Source: JOPF136 sp963773835
GTDB lineage: Bacteria; Acidobacteriota; Terriglobia; Acidiferrales; UBA7541
Length of the DNA stretch: 64,000 bases
Direction: 5' to 3'
NCBI GenBank assembly: GCA_963773835.1
Contig: CAVZCQ010000001.1
Span: 186,001 to 250,000, forward strand
Below are positions 50,422-59,802 of the stretch, one piece after another. How positions within the stretch are numbered: position 1 is the stretch's first letter; every line of letters starts with the position of its first letter. The position numbers and the translations under genes were made by a program. The notes under the pieces are model-generated. The model made no database searches and had not been told where the DNA came from. It saw only the letters and a list, made by a program, of their open reading frames with translations.

Positions 50422-50814
50422 TCAACTAAGGAACGAGCCGACCGCCACCGCAACGATCGTAAGCTTTATTAACCAACCGATTGAATAAGACACCAAAAAA
50501 ACTCTGTGTAGCTTCATAAATGCGGCATTAGTGAGGATCAGCGGCAAGGGGCCGATCAGCCACACTGCAACAGCCAGTTTGACCGCGCCCGATACAGAAT
50601 GAAGACCCAGCCGGGCGGTGACATAGGCAAAAACACCGCAGGTCAGAAAAGGTAGCGGACTGGTCAGAGCGATCGCTCTCCCTTCGGCACCCTGTCGCCA
50701 GATTTCGGGATAGCTGTAGCGCCGATGAATCCAATCGCCGGCGAAGAACCAGACAGTGAATGACGAGACGACACCGGCGCCAACAATGACCGCAACGAGT
50801 CGGGCCCAGTTCAT
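50422..50814 (-). CDS. Small four-helix membrane protein
   Basis: This 130-residue hydrophobic protein has about four membrane segments (LVAVIVGAGVVSSFTVWFFA, IALTSPLPFLTCGVFAYVTA, LAVAVWLIGPLPLILTNA, WLIKLTIVAVAVGSFL). The family is not identified; the pattern is that of DUF1761-like integral proteins. The ATG at 50814 follows GGAGGGAGGACAGT, a strong ribosome-binding site, so the longer upstream frame is not used. It is downstream of the MarR-type gene on the same strand. Confidence 0.7.
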   Translation of the reverse strand: MNWARLVAVIVGAGVVSSFTVWFFAGDWIHRRYSYPEIWRQGAEGRAIALTSPLPFLTCGVFAYVTARLGLHSVSGAVKLAVAVWLIGPLPLILTNAAFMKLHRVFLVSYSIGWLIKLTIVAVAVGSFLS

Positions 50815-50905
50815 ACTGTCCTCCCTCCAAATACGCAGGCATTGTACTCGTACTTCCCACCAAGCGTCTTGTCCTGTCGGCTCATTTCTTAGCGGGCCAC
50901 CCGAA

Positions 50906-51340
50906 TCAGTTCTGTCGTAACGCCTTTTGGATTGACTGCACGGCGCGCTCAATGTCTGAAAGGTCTGAATCATTCAGCTGTGAGAGATATGAAGCCAGGA
51001 ACTTCACGCGGCGCTTGCGGCCCTCCTTCAGCATAGCCGCCCCCTTTTTGGAGGCCTCGATCAACAATGCCCGGCGATCCCGCTGATTGACACGCCGGCG
51101 TGCCAAGCCATCAGCCTCAAGCGCATCCACGATGCGGCTCATGGTTGGGGGCTTCACCTGTTCAGCTCGGGCCAGATCACAGAGTGAAACCGGTCCACCG
51201 AAAACGATCACTGACAGCGCCGACAGCCGGGCTGGGGCAATGCCGATGGCCGTGTCCTGCACACGAACAAGGCGGAGCAGTTGGATGGCAGTACTATGTA
51301 GGTGGTCAGCCAGGTTTTCGATTTGGATTCTTTTTGCCAT
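50906..51340 (-). CDS. MarR-family transcriptional regulator
   Basis: This 144-residue winged-helix dimer is of the MarR family. The recognition region is VSLCDLARAEQVKPPTMSRI with the wing VNQRDRRALLIEASKKG; the outer helices form the dimer. The ATG at 51340 is used. Two near-identical palindromes with arms AATTAGC / GCTAA lie between it and the divergent VOC gene, one right at its start and one on the -10 box of the opposite promoter. It therefore probably represses itself and the VOC gene, released by a small phenolic or similar ligand. Confidence 0.92.
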   Translation of the reverse strand: MAKRIQIENLADHLHSTAIQLLRLVRVQDTAIGIAPARLSALSVIVFGGPVSLCDLARAEQVKPPTMSRIVDALEADGLARRRVNQRDRRALLIEASKKGAAMLKEGRKRRVKFLASYLSQLNDSDLSDIERAVQSIQKALRQN

Positions 51341-51341
51341 C

Positions 51342-51358
51342 AATTAGCTATGCTAATT
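51342..51358. promoter_or_regulatory. MarR operator, site 1
   Basis: AATTAGC-TAT-GCTAATT, perfect 7-base arms, one base upstream of the marR start codon. Confidence 0.75.
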
Positions 51359-51364
51359 ATTGTC

Positions 51365-51393
51365 TTGACATAGTCTACTGCACGTCGTATTAA
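51365..51393 (+). promoter_or_regulatory. Sigma-70 promoter of the VOC gene
   Basis: TTGACA (51365-51370) and TATTAA (51388-51393) with a 17-base spacer, between the two operator palindromes. The -10 box touches operator site 2. Confidence 0.75.
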
Positions 51394-51408
51394 TTAGCAA
51401 TGCTAAGT
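51392..51408. promoter_or_regulatory. MarR operator, site 2
   Basis: AATTAGC-AAT-GCTAAGT, the same palindrome as site 1 with one arm mismatch, 50 bases away (about five helical turns), just downstream of the -10 box. Confidence 0.7.
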
Positions 51409-51450
51409 AGTTAGGCAGTTCGACTCAATAGATCAACCTGGAGGTCCCCT

Positions 51451-51831
51451 ATGCAGCAACAATTCCGGCTTTCTCAGATCAGCGCGATCATGCTGGGTGT
51501 ACGCGATGTACCCCAGGCGCTGGCGTTTTATCAAGAAAAGCTGGGTCTTAAGGTGATCATGCAAGAACCACAACTGGCCCTGTTGCAATGCGGAGCTGTA
51601 ATGCTGGGGCTAAGTCGCGGACATGTCCGTGCTGCACCCAACGTCACTGGAGCAACAGAAGTTGTCTTTCAGGTGGAGACCGTAAGAGTAGCCCACCGGG
51701 AGCTGATCTCTCAGGGGGTCTCCTTTACCTCTGAACCGCACCAAGCCACACCAACCGACTGGGTCGCCCACTTCCGAGATGTAGATGGCCATCTGCTCTC
51801 CATTTTCGGACCCGAAGGCCAGACTTCTTAG
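51451..51831 (+). CDS. VOC-family protein under MarR control
   Basis: This 126-residue glyoxalase-fold protein has ISAIMLGVRDVPQALAFYQE in module one, the central VVFQVETVRVAHRELISQGV and the closing FRDVDGHLLSIFGPEG. Proteins of this type include dioxygenases, isomerases and antibiotic-sequestering proteins; the divergent MarR regulator suggests handling of an aromatic or toxic small molecule. The ATG follows GGAGGTCCCCT, a good ribosome-binding site. Confidence 0.85.
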   Translation: MQQQFRLSQISAIMLGVRDVPQALAFYQEKLGLKVIMQEPQLALLQCGAVMLGLSRGHVRAAPNVTGATEVVFQVETVRVAHRELISQGVSFTSEPHQATPTDWVAHFRDVDGHLLSIFGPEGQTS

Positions 51832-52286
51832 CTTAACCAAGGTGCGGAAGAGCAGGTTTTTGGTGATCGCTGAGGGCCTTTCCCTTCACTCGCTCGGAAG
51901 CGAGAGGGTCGTGTGCGAACAGTTCCAAATCGCTGGATCTCGGTGTACAAATCGTGTCGAGTTCTCCTCTAGACCCACTTCAACAGAGTTCGTCCATCTC
52001 GGCGGGCAAAACTTTAATGACGCAACCCATTCTGGATGTGTTGTCGGCAAGCCGGAAGTAATCTGTCCTGGCTGGGGATTAGTAACGGGAAGTCGGCTTG
52101 TAGGAAGTGATCTCCCCGCTTGGCATCGATTTCGGCGTACCCGGAAGCTATCCCGCCCCGGAAGTCCCGTTCTCGCAGACCGACGCACACCGGGGCGGGG
52201 TAACCGGGCGAGTTTGTAGGAAGCTCTGTGATCCGTTCACAGCGCCTGGAAATGCTTCGAGACGCGGGGACAGTTACGAAACAGGG
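51832..52286. other. Spacer with degenerate CCGGAAG words
   Basis: About 450 bases between convergent genes; no supported gene. GTCGGCAAGCCGGAAGTAAT (about 52040) and TACCCGGAAGCTATCCCGCC CCGGAAGTCCCG (52137-52170) are loose repeats of the kind seen at 46.8 and 50.3 kb. Confidence 0.4.
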
Positions 52287-53342
52287 TCAGGGACGAGCTT
52301 CGTACACAATGTTGAAAGGAGTTTCTGTGGCGCGCCGAAAGCGAGTGAATCCGGCCGACGAGATTACCTGCCTCATGCGCGCCTCGCCGGATTGCGCTCC
52401 CAGGCAGAGTCCAACTTCCTGTGAACGCGAACATGGCGTGCACAGCAGCGTCGAGAAGGAGTAGTAGACGCGGCCCACGGGATTCAGATTGTCCTTCAAT
52501 TCATCGCTCGCAAACGGCTCGACGATCATCCAGGTGCCGTCTTTGCTCAGCGACTCCCGGACGTGCACGGCCGCTCCGACCGGATCCCCCATATCATGCA
52601 AGCAGTCGAAGACGGCCACGAACTCATAGTCCTTTCCCGGAAATTCCTTGGCTTTGGCCACCTGGAACGTGACCCGATCGGCGACGCCGTCCTGCCTGGC
52701 CGTCTCGCGGGCGGCTTCGATCGATTTATCGTGGTAGTCGAATCCGAAGAACTTGGACTTGGGAAATGCTTTGGCCATCAGAATCGTGGAAGCGCCCTTC
52801 CCGCAGCCCACGTCCGCAACGCGGGCCCCCGCTTCCAGCTTCTGCTTCACATCGTGAAGGGCGGGGATCCAGGAAGAGACAAGATTCGCAGCGTAACCCG
52901 GGCGGAAGAACTTCTCGCAGCCGTGGAAGACGCCGTCATCATGTTCGTGCCAGCCCATGCCGGCGCCGGTGCGGAAGGAATCCGCGATCCGGGGCACGGC
53001 CGCCAAGGACCCCAGCGCGAGTTCGAATGCGCCAGGAATGTAGGCGGGGCTGTCCTCCATTGCGAGCGCAAAAGCCTGCTCCTCAGTGAGGCTGAACTTG
53101 TTTGACTTCTCATCGTAGGTCACGTAGCCGCCCGCGGCCTGCGAGGCCAGCCATTCGCGCAGATAGCGCTCATCGGTTTTGGTTTTGGCGGCGAGTTCCG
53201 CCGAGGTCATCGGGCCCGCGGCGAGCGCCTTGTACAGTCCGAGCTTCTCTCCAATCACAACCATCCCCGTGTGCACGGCGGCACCGAGATCCCCGACAAA
53301 GCGGCCGAGAAAAGCATTGAGTTTGTCCATGTCGACGGCCAT
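52287..53342 (-). CDS. SAM-dependent methyltransferase with N-terminal winged helix
   Basis: This 351-residue protein has an N-terminal winged-helix/dimerisation part (about 10-100: LGLYKALAAGPMTSAELAAK). A class I Rossmann methyltransferase domain follows, with motif I ARVADVGCGKGASTILMAKA, the acidic FFGFDYHDKSIEAA, and AVFDCLHDMGDPVGAA near motif IV. The architecture is that of the Rv2258c-like group and of small-molecule O/C-methyltransferases. The ATG at 53342 follows AAGGAGGGCTCAC. Substrate unknown; no biosynthetic partner genes are adjacent. Confidence 0.9.
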   Translation of the reverse strand: MAVDMDKLNAFLGRFVGDLGAAVHTGMVVIGEKLGLYKALAAGPMTSAELAAKTKTDERYLREWLASQAAGGYVTYDEKSNKFSLTEEQAFALAMEDSPAYIPGAFELALGSLAAVPRIADSFRTGAGMGWHEHDDGVFHGCEKFFRPGYAANLVSSWIPALHDVKQKLEAGARVADVGCGKGASTILMAKAFPKSKFFGFDYHDKSIEAARETARQDGVADRVTFQVAKAKEFPGKDYEFVAVFDCLHDMGDPVGAAVHVRESLSKDGTWMIVEPFASDELKDNLNPVGRVYYSFSTLLCTPCSRSQEVGLCLGAQSGEARMRQVISSAGFTRFRRATETPFNIVYEARP

Positions 53343-53597
53343 GTGAGCCCTCCTTAGCGAATCAGCGGACCCGGCTGGTTTGCGCCGGTCTCCCCCGCCT
53401 GCACGGGGACGGAAAGACCGGGCTGAATTCGAGCCCCAAATTCAGAGAGTGAGAGAGAGTCCTAGAAGCGCGACATCTTAGTCTCAGGGGTGGAATTATC
53501 CGACGAGGTGGGTGCTGCGTCAACGGCGCTGGACACGTGGGAGAACCCATGCCGCGTGATTGCCTGCATGTAGGCGCTAACGTAGAATGCCAAGCTC

Positions 53598-55844
53598 GTG
53601 GCGGATACTGCCTCCATTACCGGCCGCACCATCTCGCACTATCGCGTCGGGGAAAAACTGGGCGGTGGCGGCATGGGCGTGGTCTACAAAGCCAAGGACA
53701 CGCGGCTCGGCCGCGGTGTGGCGCTGAAATTTCTTCCCGACGATATTTCCGGGGACGCGCAGACCATCGAGCGATTCCGCCGCGAGGCGCGTGCGGCCTC
53801 CGCGCTGAACCATCCGAACATCTGCACCATTTACGACATTGGAGAATTCGAAGGCCGGCCGTTTATCGCCATGGAACTGCTCGAGGGCCAGACGCTCAAG
53901 CGCCGGATCGGCGGCAAGCCTATCGAAATACCCGATTTTCTGGAAATCGCCACTCAGATCGCCAACGGGCTGGACGCGGCGCACTCCAAAGGAATCGTGC
54001 ACCGCGACATCAAACCCGCGAATATCTTTCTTGTAGAGCGCGGGCAGGCGAAGATTCTGGATTTTGGTTTGGCGAAGCTAGGAGCCACGGCCCAACATCC
54101 CGCGGAATCGCTGGACCCCGAGTCCATGCGCACTCAATCGCACATGCTCGATAAAGAGCAACTCACGAGCCCGGGCAGCTCCCTGGGCACGGTCGCGTAC
54201 ATGTCGCCGGAGCAGGCGCGAGGCGAGGAGTTGGATGCGCGCACGGATTTATTTTCGCTCGGAGTGGTGCTCTACGAGATGGCCACCGGGTCGGTCCCGT
54301 TTTCCGGGGCGACCTCGGCGGTCATTTTCGACGCCATCCTGAATTCCACGCCTCTTCCGGCAACGGAATCGAATCCGCGCCTGCCGGCAGCCATCGAAAA
54401 CTTCCTCAGCAAAGCGCTGGAGAAAGATCCCGACCTGCGCTACCAGACTGCTTCCGAACTGAGAGCCGACCTGAAGCGATTGAGACGCGACCTCGACCCT
54501 GCCGCGAGCCGCACACGGGAATCGAAGGGCCAGGCGCCGGTCACGACCACAGCGGCGGCGCCGGCAGCGGAGAAATCGGTGGCGGTGCTCTACTTTGAAA
54601 ACCTGAGCGGGAGCAAAGATGACGAGTATTTCCGCGATGGAATGACGGAAGATATCATCACCGAACTTTCGAAAATCAAAGAGCTACAGGTGTTTCCACG
54701 TGCGGCGGTGCTGGTTTACCGCGACAAACCGGTCACCGGACCCCAGGTGGGTCACGAACTCAAAGCGGCTTGCGTGCTCAGCGGAAGCCTGAGACGGGCC
54801 GGCAACCGCCTGCGCATCACGGCGCAACTGGTGCAGACGCAAACGGGCCATTCCATCTGGGCCGAGCGGTATGACCGGGAACTCAAGGATGTTTTCGAGG
54901 TCCAGGACGAAATCGCGCGCAGCATCAGCCAGGCCCTGCGCATCACCCTCTCGCCGCAGGAAGAAAAGGCCATCGCGCGGAAGCCCACCGAAAGCGCGCA
55001 AGCCTACGACTATTACCTGCGGGGCCGGCAGTATTTCCACCAGTTCCGGCGCAAGGGATTCGACTTTGCCCGGCAGATGTTCGCCCGCGCCATCGTGATC
55101 GACCCGGGATATGCCCGCGCCTACGCCGGAGTGGCGGATTGCTGTTCGTTTCTCTACATGTACTGGGACAGCAGCGAAGATAACTTGGATGAGGCGGACG
55201 CGGCCAGCGGGAAGGCTCTGGAACTCGACCCGGATCTGGCGGAGGCGCACGCTTCGCGGGCACTGGCTCTGGCGATGAGGAAAAATTTCGCGGGGGCCCG
55301 GACGGAATTCGAGACGGCAATCCGGCTGGATCCGAAGCTCTACGAGGCGTATTACTTCTACGCCCGCACCTCATTCCAACAGGGAGACCTGGCGAAAGCG
55401 GCGCAGCTTTACGAGCAGGCCTGCAAGGTCAACCCGGATGATTACCAGGCGCCGAGCCTGCTGGCTCCGGTTTACAAATCGCTGGGACGTGACGCAGAAG
55501 CTGACGCCACCCGGCGCCGGGCCTTGAAGCTGGCTGAAAAGCACGTGGAACTTCACCCGGACGATGCCCGGGCGCATTACCTGGGGGCGGGCATCCTGTG
55601 CCAATTGGGAGAGCGAGCGCGAGGTCTGGAATGGGCGCAGCGCGCGCTGGCGACGGACCCGGAAGAAACCTCGATCATTTATAACGTCGGCTGCGTCTAC
55701 GCTCTCTCGGGCGAAACCGAGAAAGCGATCGACTGCCTGGAAAAAGCGACGGCGCAAGGGGACTGGTATAAGGGCTGGGCGCAAAAAGACTCGGACCTGG
55801 ATTCCCTGCGCAGCAATCCTCGCTTCCAGGCACTGCTCAAGTAG
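53598..55844 (+). CDS. Soluble Ser/Thr protein kinase with TolB-like and TPR domains
   Basis: This 748-residue protein has a Hanks-type kinase domain (about 14-285): glycine loop LGGGGMGVVYKAKD, catalytic Lys in VALKFLP, IVHRDIKPANIFL, the DFG segment ILDFGLAKLG, and APE-type MSPEQARGEELD. Residues 325-450 form the adenylate-cyclase-associated FlgO/TolB-like domain (KSVAVLYFENLSGSKDDEYF). The rest is TPR repeats (YDYYLRGRQYFHQFRRKGFD onward). No transmembrane segment is seen, so it acts in the cytoplasm. The start is a GTG at 53598. It converges with a second kinase gene of different architecture. Confidence 0.92.
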   Translation: MADTASITGRTISHYRVGEKLGGGGMGVVYKAKDTRLGRGVALKFLPDDISGDAQTIERFRREARAASALNHPNICTIYDIGEFEGRPFIAMELLEGQTLKRRIGGKPIEIPDFLEIATQIANGLDAAHSKGIVHRDIKPANIFLVERGQAKILDFGLAKLGATAQHPAESLDPESMRTQSHMLDKEQLTSPGSSLGTVAYMSPEQARGEELDARTDLFSLGVVLYEMATGSVPFSGATSAVIFDAILNSTPLPATESNPRLPAAIENFLSKALEKDPDLRYQTASELRADLKRLRRDLDPAASRTRESKGQAPVTTTAAAPAAEKSVAVLYFENLSGSKDDEYFRDGMTEDIITELSKIKELQVFPRAAVLVYRDKPVTGPQVGHELKAACVLSGSLRRAGNRLRITAQLVQTQTGHSIWAERYDRELKDVFEVQDEIARSISQALRITLSPQEEKAIARKPTESAQAYDYYLRGRQYFHQFRRKGFDFARQMFARAIVIDPGYARAYAGVADCCSFLYMYWDSSEDNLDEADAASGKALELDPDLAEAHASRALALAMRKNFAGARTEFETAIRLDPKLYEAYYFYARTSFQQGDLAKAAQLYEQACKVNPDDYQAPSLLAPVYKSLGRDAEADATRRRALKLAEKHVELHPDDARAHYLGAGILCQLGERARGLEWAQRALATDPEETSIIYNVGCVYALSGETEKAIDCLEKATAQGDWYKGWAQKDSDLDSLRSNPRFQALLK

Positions 55845-55986
55845 CGCGCAAGAGAGTGCCTCTTGGGGCTTCGAAAATTGACGGAAGGTGGTGAGAAATG
55901 CGGGCCCATGCGCAAGGCGCGGTTTCTGGACCGCCGGAGCCACCTGTCCGGTGGACCGATCTCGTTGCGGGACTAGCAGGGGATCG

Positions 55987-58860
55987 CTATCGCAGTTTTG
56001 CGTATTCGGCTTTTGCGGCGCGAAGGATGGGGATGTCGGGGTCGGCGTCTTTCCACAGCGCGAGGAAGTCCTGATAGGCGGCCTTGGCCTTGGCCCTGTC
56101 GCCCTGCACGGCATAGGCTCTGCCGATGTCGAGACGCGCGAGAGCCCCGATGGGCTGGTTCAAGACTACCCCGCGATGGTCGAGGATTTTCTGAAACTCG
56201 GCGGCGGCCTGGCTGCCCTGATGAGCGGCCAGATAGGCTTCGCCTCGCACAAAAACGGGATACATGGGGGTCCAACTGAAAGGACTGCTGGTTGACCCGC
56301 CCAGCTCATAGGGCGCGGCGGCTCTCAGACTCGCAATGGCCTCAGCAGCATTTCCCCTGTTCAGCGCAAGCCTGGCGCGGAGGGTGGGCAGGAAATTGAA
56401 CTGCACGATAGTGTCTTCCGGAAACCTCTTGCCCAAATCGCCGGCCAGCGCTTGCGCTCGGGCGTCATCCCTCGCATATGCCAGTGCGAGCGCGGCCAAA
56501 TACAGCACATCGCGGCTGGACGAGCGCCTCAAAGCCAGAGTGACACGGCGCCGGGCTTCGTCCGTGTTGCCGAACCAGGCTTCTCTCAGGCCGGACGTGG
56601 CAGTGTACGCTGCCGGCGGGTCCTTCTCCCCGGCCCGTTGGGCGGAGTCCATCGCACGGCGGGAAAGCTCCCGGGCGTCTCGAAGCCGCCCGGAATAGGC
56701 GGCAGTATCGGCTTCCAAGCTCAGCAATTGGTCCTCAAACCCCGGCAGGGCCGCAGTCTTTGCAATTTGCCGCGCCATGCCGGCTGCATCATTCTGCAAA
56801 AACGCAATTTCATAGAGGCCGATAGATAAGAAAGGATTGTTCAGTTTGCGATCGAGGGCTTGCGCGTAAGCGGCTTTCGCCTCATCGAGGCGGTTCAGGG
56901 CGACGGAGTTGAACATGCGTTGAGCGTAAGCGATGGGAAAGTCAGGATTCAGACGGATTGCCTCGCTGGCTTCCTCCGCTGCTTTCTCATATTGGCCGAT
57001 GACCGGCAAAATTGCTCCCGCCAGGAGATCGTGAGGATGGTACGCCCGCGGATAGGCCTGTATCCAAAGCCGGCAGGCTTCGATGGCCTTTTCGATGTTT
57101 CCGGTGACATGCTGTTCGTAGCTTGCGGTGATCGAATACTTCTCCGCCTCACTGGTCCGGTCGCGCAGTTCATATGCCTTGCGGAAGTAGTCCGCGGCGC
57201 TTTTGGACTCAAGAATATCGTTTTCCAGGATTCCCAAGTAGGCGTAGGCGAGGGCAAATTGCGGGTCGAGTTCGATGGCATGTTTGAAAAACGGAATCGC
57301 CGCGCCCGACCCTGCCGTGTTGAGAACTTTCATTCCCGAGCTGAAAGCTTTCAGGGCCTCGAGCGAGGGGGTGGTGGCCTGTTCCAAAGGCGTGTCAAAC
57401 TTTCGGACTGTGCTGAGAGACTCGCCCAGTTTATTGCGAAGCTCGGCGGACGCTTTTCCAAGGGCTTCGAGCACGTGGTTTTCGTCGCTGGCCTGTGCCT
57501 CCGTGCTGGCCAGCGATTCGCCGCTGGCGCAGTTGACCGCCTTGAGGGTCAGAAGGTACTGCGTGCCAATCCGCCCGATCGAACCGTCGAGGACGGCGGC
57601 GCTCGCGGTCCGCTGGCAGAGTTCCCGCGCAATTTCCGGCGTGAGTTTCACTTCCGGCTTCTGGCCCATCATCTGCAAGGTCTGCTGAATTCGCTGGTCG
57701 GAGATAGCGCTCAGGAAGGGTGATTGCTCCAATTGCACGGAAAGCCCCTGCCGCAGGGTGCCGTCAAACACCGTGTCCCCGGTGGTGTTGGTGAAGTCCG
57801 CGAGGACGATGGTGTCCTTGTCCGTGAGCGCGTGGGCCTTGCGGGAGAAAAACAACCAGCCGCCCACGATCAGCGCCGCGACCAGGGGTATTGCAATAGC
57901 GGCCGCCGCCTTTCGAAACCAGGCCGATTTCACGGCCGGCTTCACCGCGGCCTCGCCTGCCGGGATGGCTGCACGGCCCGAATCGGAATCGCGCTTCAGC
58001 CGCTCGAAATCTGTGCGAACGTCGGCGGCGTTCTGGTAGCGCAGCTTGCGGTCTTTCTCCAGCGCCTTATGGATCACCTCTTCCAGCTTCGCGGGGACCT
58101 CCGGATTCAGGCGCACCGGCGCCACGGGCGCTTGACTTAGAATGGCCGCGGAAATCATGCCGGCGGTTTCGCCGCGGAAGGGCCTCGTTCCGGTGACCAT
58201 TTCGTAGAGCACCACGCCGAATGAAAACAGGTCAGTCCGCGCATCGAGCTCTTCGCCACGAACCTGTTCAGGAGACATGTAGGCGACGGTGCCAATCGCC
58301 GTTCCGAGTCGAGTGAGCCGTTCCAGTTCGCTGGCTGTGGGCATGGCGGAAAGATTCACGGCACCGCCGGCAGGCCCCAGCTTTGCCAGCCCAAAATCCA
58401 GGATCTTGGCGTGCCCGCGCTCGGTGACAAAAATGTTGGCAGGCTTGATGTCGCGGTGGACGATGCCCTTGGAGTGGGCCGCGTCCAGCCCCTCCGCGAT
58501 CTGAATGGCCAGGTCCAGAGCTACGTTCAGGGGCAGCGGCCCGGCTTCGATGCGCTCTTTGAGCGTTTTTCCCTTCATCAACTCCATGACGATGAACGGC
58601 CGGCCGTCCTGCTGGCCGATTTCGTGGATCACGCAGATGTTGGGATGGTTCAGGGCGGAAGCGGCGCGTGCCTCGCGCTGGAAGCGTTCCAGGGCGGGAC
58701 GGTCGCTGGCCAATTCGTCGGGCAGGAATTTCAATGCGACGTGGCGGCCGAGGGTCAGATCCTCGGCTTCATAGACCACGCCCATTCCGCCGCCACCCAG
58801 CTTTTCCAGGATGCGGTAGTGCGCGAATGTGCGGCCGATTATGGAGGAAGAATCGGGCAC
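55987..58860 (-). CDS. Membrane-anchored Ser/Thr protein kinase with TPR domain
   Basis: This 957-residue protein has an N-terminal Hanks kinase (14-290): LGGGGMGVVYEAED, VALKFLPDE, GIVHRDIKPANIFV, KILDFGLAKLG, MSPEQVRGEELD. One transmembrane helix follows near 325-345 (AAAIAIPLVAALIVGGWLFF). The extracytoplasmic part of about 600 residues starts with a FlgO-like domain and continues as TPR repeats (LAYAYLGILENDILESKSAA, AQRMFNSVALNRLDEAKAAY). The kinase half is closely similar to the neighbouring plus-strand kinase, so the two probably arose by duplication and differ in localisation. Confidence 0.93.
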   Translation of the reverse strand: MPDSSSIIGRTFAHYRILEKLGGGGMGVVYEAEDLTLGRHVALKFLPDELASDRPALERFQREARAASALNHPNICVIHEIGQQDGRPFIVMELMKGKTLKERIEAGPLPLNVALDLAIQIAEGLDAAHSKGIVHRDIKPANIFVTERGHAKILDFGLAKLGPAGGAVNLSAMPTASELERLTRLGTAIGTVAYMSPEQVRGEELDARTDLFSFGVVLYEMVTGTRPFRGETAGMISAAILSQAPVAPVRLNPEVPAKLEEVIHKALEKDRKLRYQNAADVRTDFERLKRDSDSGRAAIPAGEAAVKPAVKSAWFRKAAAAIAIPLVAALIVGGWLFFSRKAHALTDKDTIVLADFTNTTGDTVFDGTLRQGLSVQLEQSPFLSAISDQRIQQTLQMMGQKPEVKLTPEIARELCQRTASAAVLDGSIGRIGTQYLLTLKAVNCASGESLASTEAQASDENHVLEALGKASAELRNKLGESLSTVRKFDTPLEQATTPSLEALKAFSSGMKVLNTAGSGAAIPFFKHAIELDPQFALAYAYLGILENDILESKSAADYFRKAYELRDRTSEAEKYSITASYEQHVTGNIEKAIEACRLWIQAYPRAYHPHDLLAGAILPVIGQYEKAAEEASEAIRLNPDFPIAYAQRMFNSVALNRLDEAKAAYAQALDRKLNNPFLSIGLYEIAFLQNDAAGMARQIAKTAALPGFEDQLLSLEADTAAYSGRLRDARELSRRAMDSAQRAGEKDPPAAYTATSGLREAWFGNTDEARRRVTLALRRSSSRDVLYLAALALAYARDDARAQALAGDLGKRFPEDTIVQFNFLPTLRARLALNRGNAAEAIASLRAAAPYELGGSTSSPFSWTPMYPVFVRGEAYLAAHQGSQAAAEFQKILDHRGVVLNQPIGALARLDIGRAYAVQGDRAKAKAAYQDFLALWKDADPDIPILRAAKAEYAKLR

Positions 58861-58939
58861 AGCATTTGCATGTTACGCCCGGCGCTCCAATGCCGGCAAT
58901 CCGGGAAGATAGGCCCGGCAGGGGCCGAAGGCATCCATC

Positions 58940-59641
58940 TCAGTCGAGCTTGATAGCGAGACTCTTGAACACTGCCCTCAGACTGGCAAGCCAAGCGACT
59001 GCGATTTTGTCCGCTTGGTCGATGTCTTCGGACAACAGAATAACTAAGTCCGGTAATGAGAGTTCCGTAGTGAGCCATTCAGGTTGCTGATGATGAAGAC
59101 GAAGCAGACTAATGAGGGAAGCTGCCGCCTTCGCCGACCGATGGCGTGGTCCAGCAGGTCCCTCCGCCATATGTCGTTCCAGGGGACTCATCGCCGCCGC
59201 CCTCGAGTCATTCACAGGGCAGCGGGACCTGATCCGCGCCTGGGCATTATCGGCAAAGCTCGGGTCACGAAGATATGCCACCGCTGCGAGTTGAGGCGTC
59301 ACCCAGCTTCCGGAGTCAAATGCGGTCCAAAGCTTGCTGAGGGTATTCTCATCATACCCAAGCGCGGCCAGCGCGACAGCACCGACAAGGTGCGGACGCC
59401 AGTCAGTTTTATCGAGCAAGCGGCCTATTTCTTGAAATGCCTCCCTGGACTTCCGAGAGGATTCCAATATCAAAGAGATGGCGCCCTTAGCCCCTCGCGG
59501 GTCCAGGTGCAGAAGCGTTAGATAGCCAGGTACCGAGATTGGCTCAGGAAGAGGCTCAAAAAGAGGCCAGAAGATCCCATACAAGGGGCGCTGCTTCTTG
59601 GCAATCTCCGCGGCCCGCTGGATCTCTTCCCTGCTTGGCAT
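58940..59641 (-). CDS. Hypothetical protein
   Basis: I do not recognise this 233-residue protein. It is almost all helical, with HEAT-like pairs such as RPHLVGAVALAALGYDENTL and TPQLAAVAYLRDPSFADNAQ. It has no signal peptide and no clear catalytic motif. Such proteins are often immunity-type or scaffold proteins. Codon use is less GC-rich than in the panB operon that starts divergently at 59803, so it may be an acquired gene. Confidence 0.6.
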   Translation of the reverse strand: MPSREEIQRAAEIAKKQRPLYGIFWPLFEPLPEPISVPGYLTLLHLDPRGAKGAISLILESSRKSREAFQEIGRLLDKTDWRPHLVGAVALAALGYDENTLSKLWTAFDSGSWVTPQLAAVAYLRDPSFADNAQARIRSRCPVNDSRAAAMSPLERHMAEGPAGPRHRSAKAAASLISLLRLHHQQPEWLTTELSLPDLVILLSEDIDQADKIAVAWLASLRAVFKSLAIKLD

Positions 59642-59802
59642 GCCCTATCCTGCCACGCCTCGCTGACCGGTCAAGCGGCTCGGATGTGGAGAGTTGCTCG
59701 AGATGACTGGCCCAGGAAACCGCTGGCGTAACCCGGTCCGTGCTGGTAGCATCGGAAATGCTGGGCTGTATCCCGGATACCGGGAATGGCACCGGAGGGA
59801 CC

